From assembly GCF_947495315.1 (NCBI RefSeq), contig NZ_CANLYD010000023.1, forward strand, positions 1 through 64,000: DNA of 64,000 nucleotides, read 5' to 3'. A model generated the notes under the pieces. That model saw only the letters and a list, made by a program, of their open reading frames with translations, had not been told where the DNA came from and made no database searches. Positions within the stretch are counted from its first letter, which is position 1. Every line of letters begins with the position of its first letter. The stretch is from an uncultured Aquimarina sp. Its GTDB lineage: Bacteria > Bacteroidota > Bacteroidia > Flavobacteriales > Flavobacteriaceae. The translations under genes and the position numbers were made by a program. Shown in pieces: positions 18,207 through 27,120 of the stretch.

Positions 18207-19463
18207 ATGAAAAAATCAAAACTTAATAGTTGGCTATGGAAATGGCATTTTATAGCTGGATTAATCTCACTTCCTTTTGTTCTTATACTTTCTATCACAG
18301 GAACGATTTATCTATTTAAATCTAATTATGAAACTCCTAGACAAAAACATATAAAGGAAGTAACGGTAATTGGAACTCCTATTTCCTTACAAGAGCAACG
18401 GTTAATTGCAAATACTAATGCTATTAAAAAACCAAATTCTGTAATTATAGCTACATCTCCCAATCAAGCCACAGAGTTTATTTCAGGTAGATTTGGAGGA
18501 AAGAGTAGTTTGTTTGTAAATCCATATACTGGTGTTATTTCTGGAGAGATTATTAGTAAAAAAACAGACATGCATATCGTGAGAAAATTACACGGAGAGC
18601 TACTAATGGGTAAATTCGGCACTAAGATCATAGAACTCATAGCAAGTTGGATGGTCGTCTTAATAATAACTGGCTTATATGTTTGGTGGCCTTCTAGAGC
18701 ATGGAAATTAAAAGGATATTTTATACCGAGAACAAATCTTGATCGCAGAACATTTTATAGAGATCTACATGCCATTTTAGGTTTTTGGACATCTATTTTA
18801 TTACTTATGATTTTGGCTGGAGGTTTTCCTTGGACAGATGTCTTTGGTAATAATTTTAAACAAATACAAAAATTGACAAATACCGGATATCCTGCTACCT
18901 GGCAAGGAAATCAAATACAATCTAATCCTTTTGGAAATCCTTTAACACTGGATCAAATTGTAGCAAAGGCAGAAACATTAAAACTTCCAGGTGAGGTAAC
19001 GCTTAGTTTCCCAAAAGGCCCAAAAGGAGTATATAGCCTATCTAATTTCAATCCATCTAATTTATCATCACAGCAAAAAATTCATTTTGATCAGTATTCT
19101 GGAGAACCTATTCTAAAACATACCTGGAAAGACGTAGGAATTCTAATGCGAGGAAGAATGTGGTTTATGGCCTTTCATCAAGGTGAATTCGGTGTGTGGA
19201 ATTGGTGGTTGATGTTATGTACTGCGATTATATTAACAATAATGAGTGCATCTGCTATCGCATCTTATGTATTAAGAAAACGAAAGAAAAGCTGGGGCGT
19301 TCCTAAAGTTCCTGCCTCATTTAAGGTTGGATATGGTATTATTACTATTCTTATGTTACTTTCTGTACTATTTCCTTTATTCGGAATAAGTCTTACATGC
19401 ATTGTCATAACTGAATATATTCGAAAACGCATGCAGATTAAAAAAACTAGAATTACATCTTAA
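18207..19463 (+). CDS. PepSY-associated transmembrane protein
   Basis: A 418-residue inner-membrane protein. An N-terminal helix follows WLWKWHFIAGL (about 12-35); more hydrophobic segments lie near 145-165, 190-210, 335-360 and 375-400, with periplasmic PepSY-type regions between them (for example TGVISGEIISKK and HLHGE-like KLHGELLMGK). Conserved His/Trp residues near the membrane suggest haem or flavin-free electron transfer as proposed for siderophore-reductase members of this family. It sits 173 bases after the TonB receptor and 13 bases before the DJ-1-like lipoprotein, so probably processes the imported ligand. Confidence 0.85.
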   Translation: MKKSKLNSWLWKWHFIAGLISLPFVLILSITGTIYLFKSNYETPRQKHIKEVTVIGTPISLQEQRLIANTNAIKKPNSVIIATSPNQATEFISGRFGGKSSLFVNPYTGVISGEIISKKTDMHIVRKLHGELLMGKFGTKIIELIASWMVVLIITGLYVWWPSRAWKLKGYFIPRTNLDRRTFYRDLHAILGFWTSILLLMILAGGFPWTDVFGNNFKQIQKLTNTGYPATWQGNQIQSNPFGNPLTLDQIVAKAETLKLPGEVTLSFPKGPKGVYSLSNFNPSNLSSQQKIHFDQYSGEPILKHTWKDVGILMRGRMWFMAFHQGEFGVWNWWLMLCTAIILTIMSASAIASYVLRKRKKSWGVPKVPASFKVGYGIITILMLLSVLFPLFGISLTCIVITEYIRKRMQIKKTRITS

Positions 19464-19476
19464 TAAAACACATCTT

Positions 19477-20379
19477 ATGAAAAAATTATTTATCCCCTTA
19501 TTATTTGCAATCATTATGATAGGTTGCCAGCAGCAAAATCAAAGTAATAATGAGAATCTAAACTCCATAAAAGGTTCTCAGGCTAAAACCTTTAAAAAGC
19601 AAAATTCAGAAAATCGAAACTTGAAACCAGATGGAACTGCCTACACTAGAACGGAGTTAGATACAATGTCACATCAAGAACTGATGGCATTAGTCCATGA
19701 AGTACCAAATGATACAATCGCAACTATTGGAATACTTCTGTATGAAGGGTATTTTATGTTAGATGCCATGGGACCTCTGTCTGTATTAAATAGTACTCCT
19801 TCCGCTAAAAAACTTTTAATAGGCAGAGACAAAGGAATTGTAACAAGTAGCAGTAATGTAAAAATTCAAGTAGATTATAGTATCGACGATATTGATCAAT
19901 TGGATATGCTGGTTATTCCAGGTGGATTAGTAGGGACCTATAAAGCTACAAAGGATGAAGAATTGTTAGATTGGATCAAAAAAATTGATCAAAACAGTAA
20001 ATATACAGTTAGTGTATGTACGGGAGCTTGGATATTAGGAGCAGCTGGATTACTAGAAGGAAAAGAAGCCACTACTAATTGGTATAAAGCTGAAGAAAAA
20101 TTATCCCTTTATGGAGCAAAATATGTCAAAAAGCGATATACAAACGACGGAAAGTATTGGACCAGCGCAGGAGTTTCTGCTGGAATCGATATGAGTTTAG
20201 CATTAGTAGATCATATTTTAGGTCGAAACTATGCGGAGTCTATTGCTCTTAATCTCGAATATGATCCTAGCCCTCCATTCTCTGGCGGACATCCCGATAA
20301 AACTGATCCCGTAATAAACTATTTTATGGAACGAATGTATGATGCAGGCCTACAACCTCTTATTGATTCCGAAAAATAA
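19477..20379 (+). CDS. Lipoprotein with DJ-1/PfpI (GATase1-like) domain
   Basis: A 300-residue exported protein. A lipobox-type signal peptide (LFAIIMIGC, Cys17) predicts lipid anchoring. After a short linker, residues about 85-280 match the DJ-1/PfpI superfamily: TIGILLYEGYFMLDAMGPLSVL, DMLVIPGGL, and the nucleophile elbow SVCTGAW with Cys181, followed by GLLEGKEATTNWY, typical of the GATase-like domain of AraC regulators and isonitrile hydratases. No DNA-binding domain is attached. It is 13 bases after the PepSY protein gene, so likely the last gene of the receptor operon. Exported members of this family are unusual; its activity is unknown. Confidence 0.82.
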   Translation: MKKLFIPLLFAIIMIGCQQQNQSNNENLNSIKGSQAKTFKKQNSENRNLKPDGTAYTRTELDTMSHQELMALVHEVPNDTIATIGILLYEGYFMLDAMGPLSVLNSTPSAKKLLIGRDKGIVTSSSNVKIQVDYSIDDIDQLDMLVIPGGLVGTYKATKDEELLDWIKKIDQNSKYTVSVCTGAWILGAAGLLEGKEATTNWYKAEEKLSLYGAKYVKKRYTNDGKYWTSAGVSAGIDMSLALVDHILGRNYAESIALNLEYDPSPPFSGGHPDKTDPVINYFMERMYDAGLQPLIDSEK

Positions 20380-20474
20380 TTAAAACCCATGAAACAAGGT
20401 CTAAAAATTGTAAAACAAATAAAATAGAAAAAGAATATAAAGATTCTAAACTTCAACTAAATAAAGAAAAATAA

Positions 20475-20482
20475 TACCTTTG
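20475..20482 (+). promoter_or_regulatory. -7 element of small lipoprotein gene
   Basis: TACCTTTG, 22 bases upstream of the ATG at 20505. Confidence 0.45.
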
Positions 20483-20504
20483 AATAAATTAAAAATATAT
20501 ACAC

Positions 20505-20942
20505 ATGAAAAAGCTTTTTATACCTGTTCTAACTATAATAACATCATTATTGATCTTTTCCTGTAATCAACTATCCAAAGAAGAACAAGAATTTGATGCA
20601 TTGATGCAAAAAGTAATTGATGTACACGATGAAGTAATGCCTAAAATGGGAACAATGAGCTCTTTAATAAAAGATCTGGAACCCAAAATTGATACGACCG
20701 CTACTGGTAAATCATATGCTAATGCTCAAAAAGACCTTAAAGACTCTTATGATTTTATGATGAATTGGATGAGTGATTTTAGTAATAAATTTCCTCACGG
20801 AGAAGAAAACACAGCGAAGGATGTAGAAAAATTTACTGCTAAAATGAAAATGCTTCAGGAAGAAGAAGTTGAAGTTAATAAGCTAAGAGATCAGATCAAT
20901 TCTAGCATTAATAACGCAAAGAAACTGTTAGAAAAGTCATAA
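20505..20942 (+). CDS. Small helical lipoprotein, conserved in Flavobacteria
   Basis: A 145-residue predicted lipoprotein: MKKLFIPVLTIITSLLIFSC gives a signal peptide ending at lipobox Cys20. The mature part is almost entirely charged alpha helix (EEQEFDALMQKVIDVHDEVM, MKMLQEEEVEVNKLRDQIN), suggesting a helical bundle or coiled coil in the periplasm. Proteins of this type are common and uncharacterised in Bacteroidota. It has its own promoter and is followed by another promoter before the OmpA-like gene. No function can be assigned. Confidence 0.7.
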   Translation: MKKLFIPVLTIITSLLIFSCNQLSKEEQEFDALMQKVIDVHDEVMPKMGTMSSLIKDLEPKIDTTATGKSYANAQKDLKDSYDFMMNWMSDFSNKFPHGEENTAKDVEKFTAKMKMLQEEEVEVNKLRDQINSSINNAKKLLEKS

Positions 20943-20952
20943 CCTCGGGTTT

Positions 20953-20985
20953 TTGGTTATAGTTTATAAAATTGTTTTATTTTTG
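20953..20985 (+). promoter_or_regulatory. Promoter of OmpA-like gene
   Basis: TTG at 20953-20955 and TATTTTTG at 20978-20985, spaced by 22 bases. The element lies 25 bases upstream of the ATG at 21011 and rules out the longer frame that begins within it. Confidence 0.5.
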
Positions 20986-21010
20986 CTGCTGCAACAAATC
21001 GCTTAAACCA

Positions 21011-21820
21011 ATGAGAAAAATTATTTTATTTGCCTCTGTACTGTTATTGACCAATACATTAGTACACGCACAAAAAAAGAAAGACCTAATAGCAGAAATT
21101 GATAAGCTTAGACAAGAGCTAAAGACTACAGAAGGAGAACTAACTGAAGCTCGTAAAAATGAAAGAGTAAGTCTGTCCAAAGTAAAAACAATGGAGACCC
21201 AAGTGGCTGACCTGAAAGAAACTAATGCTACACTATTAACTAATATGAGTAGCTTTACAGAGCTTTCTAACAAAAAAGCCACTAATTTACAGACTTCACA
21301 AGAAATCATTAAAGTAAAAGATCAACAACTAAATGCTATCAATGATGCGATTACTGCTAATGACTCTCTCAATTTAGCCGTATTTAGTAAGTTCAAAAAT
21401 GCTATAGGAGGTGATAATATAAAAATCAGTAACGGTACGATATATATAGTTTTACCAAATACTACTCTTTTCGGAGAAAACGATAAAAACTATATTGTAG
21501 ATGAAAAGGCAAAACCAACATTAGAAAAGATCGCTGCTACACTGAACGCCAATCCAAATCTTACTATATTGGTAGAAGGAAATAGTAATGCTCTAAAACT
21601 AGATGGAAAAAAGCTAATCGATAATTGGGATTTAAGTTCCAGACAAGCTGCTTCTGTTGTGAGAGTACTACAATCGGATTATAAAGTAGATCCTAAACGC
21701 CTAGAAGCTTTAGGGAAAAGTGAATATAATACTGAAGGTATTGAAACAGTAACGAGAATCATAATTGATCCAAAGTTTGATGAATTTTATAATTTGGTAA
21801 AAGACAATATGAAGAATTAA
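21011..21820 (+). CDS. Exported coiled-coil OmpA-like protein
   Basis: The ATG at 21011 gives 269 residues with a signal peptide (MRKIILFASVLLLTNTLVHAQ). Residues about 22-110 are a long charged coiled coil (IAEIDKLRQELKTTEGELTE), and the C-terminal 140 residues form an OmpA/MotB-type peptidoglycan-binding domain: ISNGTIYIVLPNTTLFGEND, TLEKIAATLNANPNLTILVEG, and RQAASVVRVLQ with the conserved arginine. Such proteins tether the envelope to peptidoglycan. A frame beginning at 20972 would overlap the promoter. A terminator follows about 30 bases after the stop. Confidence 0.87.
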   Translation: MRKIILFASVLLLTNTLVHAQKKKDLIAEIDKLRQELKTTEGELTEARKNERVSLSKVKTMETQVADLKETNATLLTNMSSFTELSNKKATNLQTSQEIIKVKDQQLNAINDAITANDSLNLAVFSKFKNAIGGDNIKISNGTIYIVLPNTTLFGENDKNYIVDEKAKPTLEKIAATLNANPNLTILVEGNSNALKLDGKKLIDNWDLSSRQAASVVRVLQSDYKVDPKRLEALGKSEYNTEGIETVTRIIIDPKFDEFYNLVKDNMKN

Positions 21821-21849
21821 TCTTTTAAAGTTTCATATAACATATCTTA

Positions 21850-21880
21850 AAAGACCAACTATTTCTAGTTGGTCTTTTTT
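21850..21880 (+). terminator. Intrinsic terminator after OmpA-like gene
   Basis: AAGACCAACT and AGTTGGTCTT form a 10-bp stem with a 6-base loop, followed by T's. It separates this gene from the opposing AraC gene. Confidence 0.88.
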
Positions 21881-21913
21881 ATTGTTTTAATTGAAATATT
21901 AGTATCCTAATTT

Positions 21914-22765
21914 TTAAGAATTCGTGAGTTTTTTAGTTTTAAACTCTGTGGGATTCATTCCAGCATGCTTCTTAAAAAATTTAGAGAAGTGCCCCGCTTC
22001 TTTATATCCCAACTCATACGCTATTTCTTCTGAAGTTTTGTCTGAGTATATCAATAAACGTTTTGCCTCTAAAACAATACGCTCGTTAATAGTTGCCAAA
22101 GGTGATTTATCACTGTATTTATGGAACAAATTAGATAAAGTCTTTGGAGATTTAAACAACAGTTCTGCATACTCAGCTACCTGATGTTTCTCTCTGAAAT
22201 GTTGCTCAATGAGAATATTGAATTTTCTTATAATATCCAATTGATTATTTGGCAAATCAGGTTCTGGTAAATCTTCTTTTATAAGTCTTCTGGATTTAAT
22301 AAGAAATCTTTTTAGAAGTGTCTGAAGCATTTCTCCTTGTATCTGATCTTTATTTTCAAATTCTTCTCTAAAAGAATCAAACATTACTGAGAAACTTGTT
22401 TTTTCTTTTTCATTGAGTGTTAATATCTGCGGAACAGAAGATCCAAAAAACAAAAATCCATTACAAGAAACTTCCTGATCATGATCTCTTATACAATAAA
22501 ATTCTCTATTAAATACCAGTGAAATAATCCCATCTGTATTGTTTTCTATTTCTAAGACATTCAGTGGTGTGCAAAAAACAATTTGATCCTTTTTTAGCTC
22601 GACAAGAGATCCATCAATACGAAAACTTACCTCGTGATCTTTGCTCCATATGATCTTATACAATCCTTTATTTCTGAGTAAATCTAATGACGAAGAACAA
22701 TTAAAGTCCGTAAGAATAAACGTGCTCTCATCTTTTATGCTTGAATAATCTAATCTCATACTCAA
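21914..22765 (-). CDS. AraC-family transcriptional regulator
   Basis: A 283-residue regulator on the minus strand. The N-terminal half (about 1-165) is a cupin-like sensor region with little conservation (IIWSKDHEVSFRIDGSLVELKKDQI in outline), and residues about 180-280 are the double helix-turn-helix: EYAELLFKSPKTLSNLFHKY, then SEEIAYELGYKEAGHFSKFFKK and GMNPTEFK, the classic AraC C-terminus. It is divergent from the NTF2-like gene at 22887, with about 120 bases between the two starts, so that gene is its likeliest target. Confidence 0.92.
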   Translation of the reverse strand: MSMRLDYSSIKDESTFILTDFNCSSSLDLLRNKGLYKIIWSKDHEVSFRIDGSLVELKKDQIVFCTPLNVLEIENNTDGIISLVFNREFYCIRDHDQEVSCNGFLFFGSSVPQILTLNEKEKTSFSVMFDSFREEFENKDQIQGEMLQTLLKRFLIKSRRLIKEDLPEPDLPNNQLDIIRKFNILIEQHFREKHQVAEYAELLFKSPKTLSNLFHKYSDKSPLATINERIVLEAKRLLIYSDKTSEEIAYELGYKEAGHFSKFFKKHAGMNPTEFKTKKLTNS

Positions 22766-22847
22766 ATAAACAAATAAATTTTATCAAAAAAGAAAAATCT
22801 ATCAGTCTTAAGGAATAATTTACATTTCACAGCCTTTACTTCTGATC

Positions 22848-22855
22848 TAAATTTG
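22848..22855 (+). promoter_or_regulatory. -7 element of NTF2-like gene
   Basis: TAAATTTG, 31 bases before the ATG at 22887. It lies in the divergent spacer shared with the AraC gene; a consensus TTG -33 box is missing, as expected if an activator is needed. Confidence 0.5.
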
Positions 22856-22886
22856 CACATATAATTAATCTAAAAACAAAACACAT

Positions 22887-23243
22887 ATGGAAACTATAAT
22901 AGAAAACAACCTGAAACACGTTCACCAATTATTATCAAAAGGAGCTTTTATAGAAGCTATGGATACTTATTTACATGAAGATGTAGAGTTAAGAGAAAGT
23001 AATGACCAACCTAAAAAAGGAAAAGAATTTAATTTGAAATTTGAACAAGATTTTATTGATAACCAACTTTCAGAGTTCATTAGATATGAGGTGAAAAATT
23101 ACGCTATTAATGGAAACCATTCTTTTTATGATGCTGTAATGGAATTAAAACTAAAAGATGGAAGTACCATGCTTTCTGAACAAACAGTAGTAACGGAATG
23201 GAAAGATGGTAAAATCTATAGAGAGCGTTATTATCATGCATAG
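22887..23243 (+). CDS. SnoaL/NTF2-like protein
   Basis: A 118-residue cytoplasmic protein with the NTF2-like alpha+beta cone pattern: an N-terminal helix (NLKHVHQLLSKGAFIEAMDTY), then YLHEDVELRES, and strands LKDGSTMLSEQTVVTEWKDGKI. The closing GKIYRERYYHA is typical of SnoaL-like/DUF4440-type proteins. Catalytic activity is not evident. It is divergently transcribed from an AraC regulator and followed by a strong bidirectional terminator. Confidence 0.75.
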   Translation: METIIENNLKHVHQLLSKGAFIEAMDTYLHEDVELRESNDQPKKGKEFNLKFEQDFIDNQLSEFIRYEVKNYAINGNHSFYDAVMELKLKDGSTMLSEQTVVTEWKDGKIYRERYYHA

Positions 23244-23257
23244 TAAATATTAGTACT

Positions 23258-23299
23258 AATAGAAAAATCCAATTGTTTTCACAATTGGATTTTTCTATT
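23258..23299. terminator. 19-bp bidirectional terminator
   Basis: An exact 19-bp inverted repeat (23258-23276 and 23281-23299) around a TTTC loop, core AAAAATCCAATTGT / ACAATTGGATTTTT. T-tracts follow on both strands, between convergent genes. The same core recurs at 34896-34925. Confidence 0.88.
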
Positions 23300-23327
23300 G
23301 CATCAATAAGATCTAATTTCGTTTACG

Positions 23328-24236
23328 TTACAAGCGATATTCTTTTCTAAACTCCAAAGGTGTTTTATGCGTCTTCAATTTAAAAACCTTAGAGAAATAA
23401 GCATAATCTTCATACCCCAAACTTTGTCCAACTAAGGACAAAGAATTATCAGAATGTACAATGAGTCGTTTAGCTTCCAATAGAATACGTTCCGTTATTA
23501 ATTCCGTTGTAGTTTTATTCAATGTTGTTTTTGTAATCCGATTCAAGTGTTTAGTAGTAATACTAAGCTTTTCTGCATAGAACTTTGCTGATTTTTCAGT
23601 TTTATAAAACGCTTCTATTGTCGTTTCTAAAGCAGATAACGTTTGTAAGTAAATGGGAGTTGAAGATCTATGCATTGTTTTGTTATCTACATATAAACGA
23701 GATAAATCAATATAAATAAGATCAACCAAACTAGCTATCTTCTGTTTGTTAAAAGGTAGGTTTTGGTGAAATTCTAAATTTACTTCTTTAAAGTAGGGTT
23801 CTAACGGAGCAATCTTATCTATCGTCAAGTTTATATAAGGTGGATTATTGTAAGAATAATAAAACGGAAATTGTTGGAGTTTTTTATTTGAAAAATGAAA
23901 TTCATAAAAATCTTGAGAATGAAAAAAGATATAACCTTCTGGCTGTTCATCAAATTTCCAATAATGTGTCTGACCCGGCATTAAAAAAAATACACTTCCT
24001 GGTGATACTTTATAAGAGTTAAAATCAACTTCATGTATACCACTGCCTTTTAAAAAAAATACACATAGAAAGAAGTCATGCTTATGCGGTCTATGAAAGA
24101 TTTCCTTATTTTTTAGTAAATGTTTCTTTAGATCATTACTGTAAAAATCAGTTAAGGATTCTTCCTTTTCAAATTGAGTTATATTTAATATTGGTATTGT
24201 TTTCAAGAAAAAGTAAAATATGTCTCTAAAGTACAA
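23328..24236 (-). CDS. AraC-family transcriptional regulator
   Basis: A 302-residue regulator. Residues about 45-110 form a cupin sensor (HRPHKHDFFLCVFFLKGSG, SVFFLMPGQTHYWKF, reading as metal-free AraC cupin), and residues about 205-302 the double helix-turn-helix (KFYAEKLSITTKHLNRITK, SLVGQSLGYEDYAYFSKVFK, KTPLEFRKEY). Flavobacterial regulators of this shape often control nearby transport or efflux genes, but the adjacent genes here are a DUF983 protein on the other strand and the NTF2-like protein, so the target is not obvious. The gene ends convergently with the latter. Confidence 0.92.
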   Translation of the reverse strand: MYFRDIFYFFLKTIPILNITQFEKEESLTDFYSNDLKKHLLKNKEIFHRPHKHDFFLCVFFLKGSGIHEVDFNSYKVSPGSVFFLMPGQTHYWKFDEQPEGYIFFHSQDFYEFHFSNKKLQQFPFYYSYNNPPYINLTIDKIAPLEPYFKEVNLEFHQNLPFNKQKIASLVDLIYIDLSRLYVDNKTMHRSSTPIYLQTLSALETTIEAFYKTEKSAKFYAEKLSITTKHLNRITKTTLNKTTTELITERILLEAKRLIVHSDNSLSLVGQSLGYEDYAYFSKVFKLKTHKTPLEFRKEYRL

Positions 24237-24279
24237 AAAGTTGTGATAAAGCTCTTAATATTTAAAACCTAAGTATCAT

Positions 24280-24287
24280 TAAATTTG
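24280..24287 (+). promoter_or_regulatory. -7 element of DUF983 gene
   Basis: TAAATTTG, giving a transcript start near 24293 and a leader of roughly 88 bases to the ATG at 24381. Confidence 0.5.
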
Positions 24288-24380
24288 TATTTTAAAATAA
24301 GAAAAATACAGGATTACCTAATAAATAGAAAATCCTTATTACGAAAAAACGAAGTCTTTTATTTACAAATACTACACTAT

Positions 24381-24749
24381 ATGAAACTTCTAAAAGGGAC
24401 AAAAATCAACAGTATCTTGGAGGGTAGTTGCCCTGTGTGTCAGAATGAAAGTATGTACTTTGAGAAAAATCCATACAAGTTAAAAGAAACGCTAAAAATG
24501 AAAGAACGATGTGGTTCTTGCAATACAAAATATAAAATTGAACCTTCCTTCTTTTATGGCGCTATGTATGTAAGTTATCCAGTAGGTATTATGTTTGCCA
24601 GCGCTACGTTTATTTTGTCTTACCTTATATTTGGTATTGGTCTAATACCTACCTATTGTATAATTGTATTCGTTATGATTTTTTCTCTTCCAATCATTCT
24701 TAGAATATCTCGAAATATATGGATAAACTTTTTTATGAGTTATAAATAA
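24381..24749 (+). CDS. DUF983 membrane protein with CxxC zinc-ribbon
   Basis: The ATG at 24381 gives 122 residues and begins KLLKGTKINSILEGSCPVC, matching the usual DUF983 N-terminus; the longer frame from 24285 would overlap the -7 element. Two CxxC pairs (CPVC and CGSC) suggest a zinc ribbon, followed by IEPSFFYGAMYVSYPVG and two transmembrane helices (about 66-88 and 92-112). The family is widespread in Bacteroidota and of unknown role. Confidence 0.88.
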   Translation: MKLLKGTKINSILEGSCPVCQNESMYFEKNPYKLKETLKMKERCGSCNTKYKIEPSFFYGAMYVSYPVGIMFASATFILSYLIFGIGLIPTYCIIVFVMIFSLPIILRISRNIWINFFMSYK

Positions 24750-25210
24750 AATTAGAAAATATCGCATAAAGACAAAAAGTTAACGTATTTGAAAATGAAA
24801 TGATCACTATTGGTAAAAGTGGCTATTGCTACTTAATAGATTATTGCCATTTCATCAAAAATTTATGAGTTTCGATCTGCATTTTTTCCTTTTACAACAA
24901 GAAATAACTTGTACTATAGGTTGTACCCTTATTATAAATTGAAGCGGTTAACAAATAAAAACATCATAGAAACATTTAAAAATACCCTTCTTAGACATGT
25001 GATTCATCACTTCCTAAAAGATAATCGGGTGCAAAAGAAAAACTCAAAAACAAACCGACTCCTATTACTAAGGTTATTAGACCAATTAGATCCAGAAAGA
25101 TAGCTTTCTAAAATAAATTGATTAAAAAAACAGTTAAACGAGAAAGGAATCTATGTATGCTACCGATAAAAGATAGCATCATATCGAAAATACTAAGAAA
25201 CCCTATTGAC

Positions 25211-25229
25211 AGGGGGAAAAGCCCCTTTT
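25211..25229 (+). terminator. Small GC hairpin with T-run before vgrG
   Basis: GGGG and CCCC (25213-25216, 25222-25225), extended by a wobble and an A-T pair, followed by TTTT. It would insulate vgrG from upstream transcription. Confidence 0.4.
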
Positions 25230-25235
25230 GATGTA

Positions 25236-25266
25236 TTGTAAACCAATGTATATAATTGTATGTTTG
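25236..25266 (+). promoter_or_regulatory. Promoter of VgrG module 1
   Basis: TTG at 25236-25238, spacing of 20, and TATGTTTG at 25259-25266. It lies 82 bases upstream of the vgrG ATG and is the only consensus promoter found before the module's first genes. Confidence 0.62.
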
Positions 25267-25348
25267 CAGCAGAATTTTTGATAGCCCCAGGTAACAAATA
25301 AAAGAAAAAAGACACTAATATATAGAACCCTAAAATAACTATACATAT

Positions 25349-27118
25349 ATGGCACTACAGACTTCTACCCAAATATTTATTTCTGGCACACCTATTCCCT
25401 CATATGTTAGCTTGAATTTGGTACAAGCAATTGATGATCATCATACGTTACAAGTGATATGCAGAACGGACGTTGTAGAACAGTTTTCTGAAGAATTAAT
25501 TGGAGACAGTAAAGAATATCTGGGAGGTATTATTACGGTCAAAATAAGTTCTGTGACTGACTTTGGAGGGTATAAAGAATTAGAATTCAAAGGAATTGTC
25601 ACTAAAGTTATGGCGACAAAAGGATTTCATCAATCTAGTGGGGATTTAGTAACTATAGAGGCTAAAAGTGCTTCTATCCTATCGGATGATGGTGCCCATT
25701 ATGATTCATTCAATGATTTGAGTCTTTCTGAAATTTTAGAACACACCTTTCATGGGTATGACAAAGGTAAGTTAGAAACTAGTTTTTCTCCAGTATCTTC
25801 TGATACGATCCACTATTCGGTACAACATAACCAAAGTGCCTTTAGTTATGCTAGTAGATTAGCTGCTTATTATAATGAGTGGTTCTATTATGATGGGCAA
25901 AAACTTATTTTTGGTAGTCCTAGTAATGAGGAGACTGAACTACAATATGGAGTGGATTTACAAAATTTCTCGGTAGAACTAAATACTGTTTCTAATTCAT
26001 TCGATTATTTTACGAATGATTACATAGCTGATGAAATTCATAGTAGATCAAGTGATGATATTTCTATCCCTTCAGAAGGCTATCATGGATTTACTGATAA
26101 TAGATCAAAAGAGTTATTTAATAAACAGACACAGGTCTTTCATAACACCTATGATGATGCTTCTACAAAAGCAAGATTAGATACTCAGGTAGATCAGTAC
26201 ACTAAGGCACGTGCTATGCAACAAGTGATCGCGAAAGGTTCATCTGATAATCCGGGAGTAAACTTGGGAGAAATTATAACGATCAAAGGAAAAGGTAGCT
26301 ATAGAATTATAAAAATTACACATACCAATATTGAAGGTGGTTCTTATAAAAACACTTTTGAAGCGGTAGATGCTAATTTTACAGCTTACCCAAAAATGGA
26401 TATCAACAGATACCCAATTAGCAACGTACAGACTGCTATTGTAAAAGAAAATAATGATCCAGATGGGTTGGGTAGAATTAAAGTTCAGTTCATTTGGCAA
26501 AAAGCATCAGGCGGAACAACGCCTTGGTTACGTATGATGACTCCTCATGCGGGATCAGATAAAGGGTTTCACTTTATACCAGAACTAGAGGAACAGGTAA
26601 TTGTTAGCTTCGATGGTGGAAATGCTGAAAAACCATTCGTTATGGGAGCTTTATATAATGGTTCTGCCAAACCTGATAGCTGGCAAACACGTGCTAATGA
26701 TATAAAAGCGATTAAAACTAGATCCGGACATCTTATAGAATTGAATGATACAGATGGAAGTGAGAAAATTTTGATTAGTGATAAGAATAGTAATTTAATC
26801 CAATTTGACACAGCTACAAGTTCAATTACTATTTCTGCTCCAGAGGATTTGATTTTAAAATCCAAAAATTTATCGATTGAAGTTGCAGAAGATATGAATG
26901 TAAATGTAAGTGGTTTTAAAAACGAAAATATTTCTAAAGATCATAATCTAAATGCTTTAAACCTATATCATACAGCAGATGAAAATATGGAAACCAAAGC
27001 AAAGAGTGTTGAAACAAATGCAGATAAAATTAATGCAAATAGCTCTAAAGAAAACTTAGAATTAAATAGTTCTAAACAAGTAGTCAACAACAGTAATGAC
27101 AAAATAAAGTTATTTTAA
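25349..27118 (+). CDS. vgrG: Type VI secretion spike protein VgrG (module 1)
   Basis: A 589-residue VgrG of the Bacteroidota type. Residues about 1-350 are the phage gp27/gpD-like base (IDDHHTLQVICRTD, ATKGFHQSSGDLVTIEAKS, FHNTYDDASTKARLD); about 370-450 the gp5-type OB fold (DPDGLGRIKVQFIWQK, TPWLRMMTPHAGSDKGFHFIP, FDGGNAEKPFVMGALYNG); the rest is a repetitive beta-helix tail (SITISAPEDLILKSKNLS) rich in Asn. In T6SS, a VgrG trimer with a PAAR-type tip caps the tube and carries effectors. It is closely related to the VgrG at 47501-49291. A 52-residue gene starts two bases after its stop, in another frame. Confidence 0.94.
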   Translation: MALQTSTQIFISGTPIPSYVSLNLVQAIDDHHTLQVICRTDVVEQFSEELIGDSKEYLGGIITVKISSVTDFGGYKELEFKGIVTKVMATKGFHQSSGDLVTIEAKSASILSDDGAHYDSFNDLSLSEILEHTFHGYDKGKLETSFSPVSSDTIHYSVQHNQSAFSYASRLAAYYNEWFYYDGQKLIFGSPSNEETELQYGVDLQNFSVELNTVSNSFDYFTNDYIADEIHSRSSDDISIPSEGYHGFTDNRSKELFNKQTQVFHNTYDDASTKARLDTQVDQYTKARAMQQVIAKGSSDNPGVNLGEIITIKGKGSYRIIKITHTNIEGGSYKNTFEAVDANFTAYPKMDINRYPISNVQTAIVKENNDPDGLGRIKVQFIWQKASGGTTPWLRMMTPHAGSDKGFHFIPELEEQVIVSFDGGNAEKPFVMGALYNGSAKPDSWQTRANDIKAIKTRSGHLIELNDTDGSEKILISDKNSNLIQFDTATSSITISAPEDLILKSKNLSIEVAEDMNVNVSGFKNENISKDHNLNALNLYHTADENMETKAKSVETNADKINANSSKENLELNSSKQVVNNSNDKIKLF

Positions 27119-27120
27119 TT

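Larger units (their letters stand above)
24750..25348. other. 599-base spacer before VgrG module 1
   Basis: No convincing gene. A 64-codon frame (24909-25103) starts at TTG and has no recognisable pattern. An ACGTA-containing stretch lies near 24783, a GGGG/CCCC hairpin with a following TTTT at 25211-25229 looks like a terminator, and a good promoter (25236-25266) precedes vgrG. The size and low coding content mark the left edge of the accessory module. Confidence 0.5.

Noticed and set aside
20972..21010. Longer N-terminus of the OmpA-like protein
   Set aside because: It overlaps the promoter and precedes a perfect signal peptide starting at 21011.
24285..24380. Longer N-terminus of the DUF983 protein
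   Set aside because: It would begin inside the TAAATTTG element, and the family start fits the ATG at 24381.
24909..25103. 64-codon frame starting at TTG in the spacer before module 1
   Set aside because: No family pattern, non-standard start without a promoter nearby, and basic low-complexity composition; likely chance.
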